Of a DNA stretch of 7,611 bases, positions 6,135 to 7,611 are shown one piece after another. Each line of letters starts with the position of its first letter. The first letter of the stretch is position 1. The notes under the pieces were generated by a model, which saw nothing but the letters and a program-made list of their open reading frames with translations, was not told the DNA's origin and ran no database searches. The translations under genes were made by a program, and so were the position numbers. Source of the DNA: Porticoccaceae bacterium (GTDB lineage: Bacteria > Pseudomonadota > Gammaproteobacteria > Pseudomonadales > Porticoccaceae); the NCBI GenBank assembly GCA_003448675.1, contig DLXZ01000235.1, forward strand, positions 1,023-8,633. Reading direction: 5' to 3'.

Positions 6135-7611
6135 TCAGGAAATTTTAGCGAGAATCGCCTGCGCCTCGCTCTGCTGGGCCTCGCTGCCATTGGCAATCAC
6201 ATCATCAAGAATGTCTTTAGCGCCCGCCTGATCCCCCATATCCACGTAGGCCTGAGCCAGCTCCAACTGGGTAGCTACCTCATCACCTCCCACCAGGGAA
6301 TCAAGGTCATCATCGAAGTCATCAAAATCAAGAGACTCCGACTTTTCCGCATCAGCAGATTCACCCTCGAGATCTAAATCGAGGTCACCCAGATCTATTA
6401 TTTCCTCCTTCTGGAAATCCTCAGCTTCTAACGCTGGCTCATCTGCGGCCAGTCCAGCCTCGTCAACCTCTAGCGCTAAATCCAGATCTTCCTCAAGGAC
6501 CGCGGCCGAGTCCGCTTCCAGTTCCTCGGTGGCAATATCCAGGGCCAAATCGAGCTCTTCGTCGACCGGCTCGAGAGCCCCACCTGTAGCTTCCTCGGGT
6601 GTTTCCGCTAATAACTCCTCAACGTCACTTTCCTGAAAACTCTCTTCACCAACGCCAAGATCCAAACCGGTATCAGCCTCTTCCAGGATACTTTCTTCGG
6701 CACCGACGAGTGACCCGCGCATACGGTCGGCACTCTGGATCGCTTCCAAATCCCCGAGCGCCAGAAGTTTTGGATAGTGCTCCTCAAAACGATCCACATC
6801 ACCCTGTGCAGCGAGAATATCCAGTAATTTCAGGTGTACACGGCTGTCATCGGCGTTATTTTCCAGACCGCGCTGAACCACCGCCTCGGCCTGGGCATAG
6901 TCACCAAAAGACAGGTATATATCCGCTTCACCGATGGGGTCCACCTCGCCCAGCCCGACCTCGGGTTGCGCGACTTCAACAGTAGCTTGCGCATCAGACT
7001 CTTGTTCAAAAGCTTCTTCCGCCATCGGTGCGGTAGCGGCAACAATGGAACTGGGCGCCTGTTCCTTGTTCCGATCCAGGTCAGCCTCCACCTCAGCCAT
7101 TAGTGTTTCACTATCCTGGTTTTTACGGCCACGGGAGAGAAGAAACAAAACGCCCAGAATCAGAATAAGCAGGCCACCCGCAATCAGCGTCAGCTTGTCA
7201 CGTATGTCATCGAATAAACCTGTCTGTTTTTCAACTTGCTCCCCGGCTATAGATTCCTCGTCACCCTGATCCACAACCTCCGGCTCGATACCCTGCTGAA
7301 TAGCCGCCAATTCGCTGCCTTCGAGTTCCAGCAGGCGCGACATTCTGGCAATCTCCTCCTGTTGTTCGGCGAGCTGCTCGGCGAGAGCCTGATTCTCCTG
7401 CTCCGCCTGCAATAGCTTTTCTTCCGCGATGGCCAGCTCATTTTCCAGCGCTTCCCGGTCTCCGCCACCCTCACCTTCGGTCGAATCACTTGCACTCTCG
7501 GCGCCAGCTTCCGTCCCGCTAACGGTGTCCGGTGCCAGTAATCTCAACACACCGCCACCATCCGAACCGGTGGTTTCCGCTGGGGTGTCATTTACGTCAC
7601 TAGGTACTAGG
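6135..7611 (-). CDS. fimV: FimV/HubP-type polar hub protein, 5' end missing (last 491 residues)
   Basis: FimV is an inner-membrane protein of pseudomonads and relatives that binds peptidoglycan through a periplasmic LysM domain and organises type IV pili, twitching motility and polar signalling. Only the C-terminal part is visible; the frame is open to the window edge, so the N-terminal and LysM regions lie outside. Numbered from the edge: a Glu/Gln-rich coiled coil (about 53-100), one membrane segment (about 139-159, LTLIAGGLLILIL then LLSR), a TPR-like stretch (about 227-285, with DIYLSFGDYAQAEAVVQRGL), a very acidic linker (about 305-440) with repeated LDLAL-type units, and the conserved C-terminal helical module (about 435-491) with TQLELAQAYVDMGDQAGAKD and an ILAKIS end. 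This module and the position directly upstream of truA mark the protein as FimV. The GTG at 7550 is an internal Val codon. The stop lies 2 nt before truA. Confidence 0.93.
   Translation of the reverse strand, partial: LVPSDVNDTPAETTGSDGGGVLRLLAPDTVSGTEAGAESASDSTEGEGGGDREALENELAIAEEKLLQAEQENQALAEQLAEQQEEIARMSRLLELEGSELAAIQQGIEPEVVDQGDEESIAGEQVEKQTGLFDDIRDKLTLIAGGLLILILGVLFLLSRGRKNQDSETLMAEVEADLDRNKEQAPSSIVAATAPMAEEAFEQESDAQATVEVAQPEVGLGEVDPIGEADIYLSFGDYAQAEAVVQRGLENNADDSRVHLKLLDILAAQGDVDRFEEHYPKLLALGDLEAIQSADRMRGSLVGAEESILEEADTGLDLGVGEESFQESDVEELLAETPEEATGGALEPVDEELDLALDIATEELEADSAAVLEEDLDLALEVDEAGLAADEPALEAEDFQKEEIIDLGDLDLDLEGESADAEKSESLDFDDFDDDLDSLVGGDEVATQLELAQAYVDMGDQAGAKDILDDVIANGSEAQQSEAQAILAKIS

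Noticed and set aside
6599..7269. Plus-strand open frames opposite fimV
   Set aside because: They mirror the acidic, repetitive fimV coding strand, giving Pro/Arg/Ser-rich translations without any family resemblance.
7548..7550. GTG at 7550 as the start of a 471-residue protein
   Set aside because: The same frame stays open for 20 more codons to the window edge, and FimV proteins are far longer, so this is an internal Val codon.
7598..7611. Short repeat CCTAGTA-CCTAGTG near the right edge
   Set aside because: Two copies of a 5-6 nt string within the fimV coding frame; too short to mean anything.
1..7611. Search for CRISPR arrays, insertion sequence ends, tRNA or rRNA genes and a novel defence or accessory cluster
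   Set aside because: No spaced repeats, transposase-like frames, cloverleaf patterns or unexplained long open frames were seen; every sizable region belongs to a known housekeeping gene.

Overview
The window is a segment of a gammaproteobacterial chromosome. The gene order fimV-truA-trpF-accD-folC-dedD-cvpA-purF, all on the minus strand, is the arrangement known from Pseudomonas and its relatives. The protein sequences fit that group or the marine Cellvibrionales-type lineages. Base composition looks slightly above half GC throughout, with no compositional break, so I see no sign of horizontal transfer. The exact genus cannot be fixed by eye.

In transcription order (right to left): the C-terminal 491 residues of FimV, an inner-membrane, peptidoglycan-associated polar hub protein, with its start outside the window; TruA, the tRNA pseudouridine synthase, 2 nt after fimV; TrpF of tryptophan synthesis, 5 nt later; a 142-nt spacer with overlapping inverted repeats and a candidate promoter; AccD, the acetyl-CoA carboxylase beta subunit; FolC, whose best start overlaps the end of accD by 38 nt; a SPOR-domain cell-division protein (DedD type); a 79-nt spacer with a candidate extended -10 promoter; CvpA; and the first 368 codons of PurF, cut by the left edge within its PRPP-binding motif.

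The window is almost entirely coding, and no stretch above 300 bases lacks a gene. The genes serve different housekeeping needs: envelope and pilus organisation, tRNA modification, tryptophan, fatty acid, folate and purine synthesis, and division. Tight spacing suggests three transcriptional blocks: fimV-truA-trpF, accD-folC-dedD and cvpA-purF. The two longer spacers hold the only intergenic regulatory candidates.

I found no mobile element, CRISPR array, RNA gene or clearly new multi-gene system. The points most worth a second look are a terminator-like stem-loop inside the start of truA, covering an alternative start codon; a potential pseudoknot or attenuator between trpF and accD; and the out-of-frame accD/folC overlap. 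Three genes also appear to use TTG or GTG starts.
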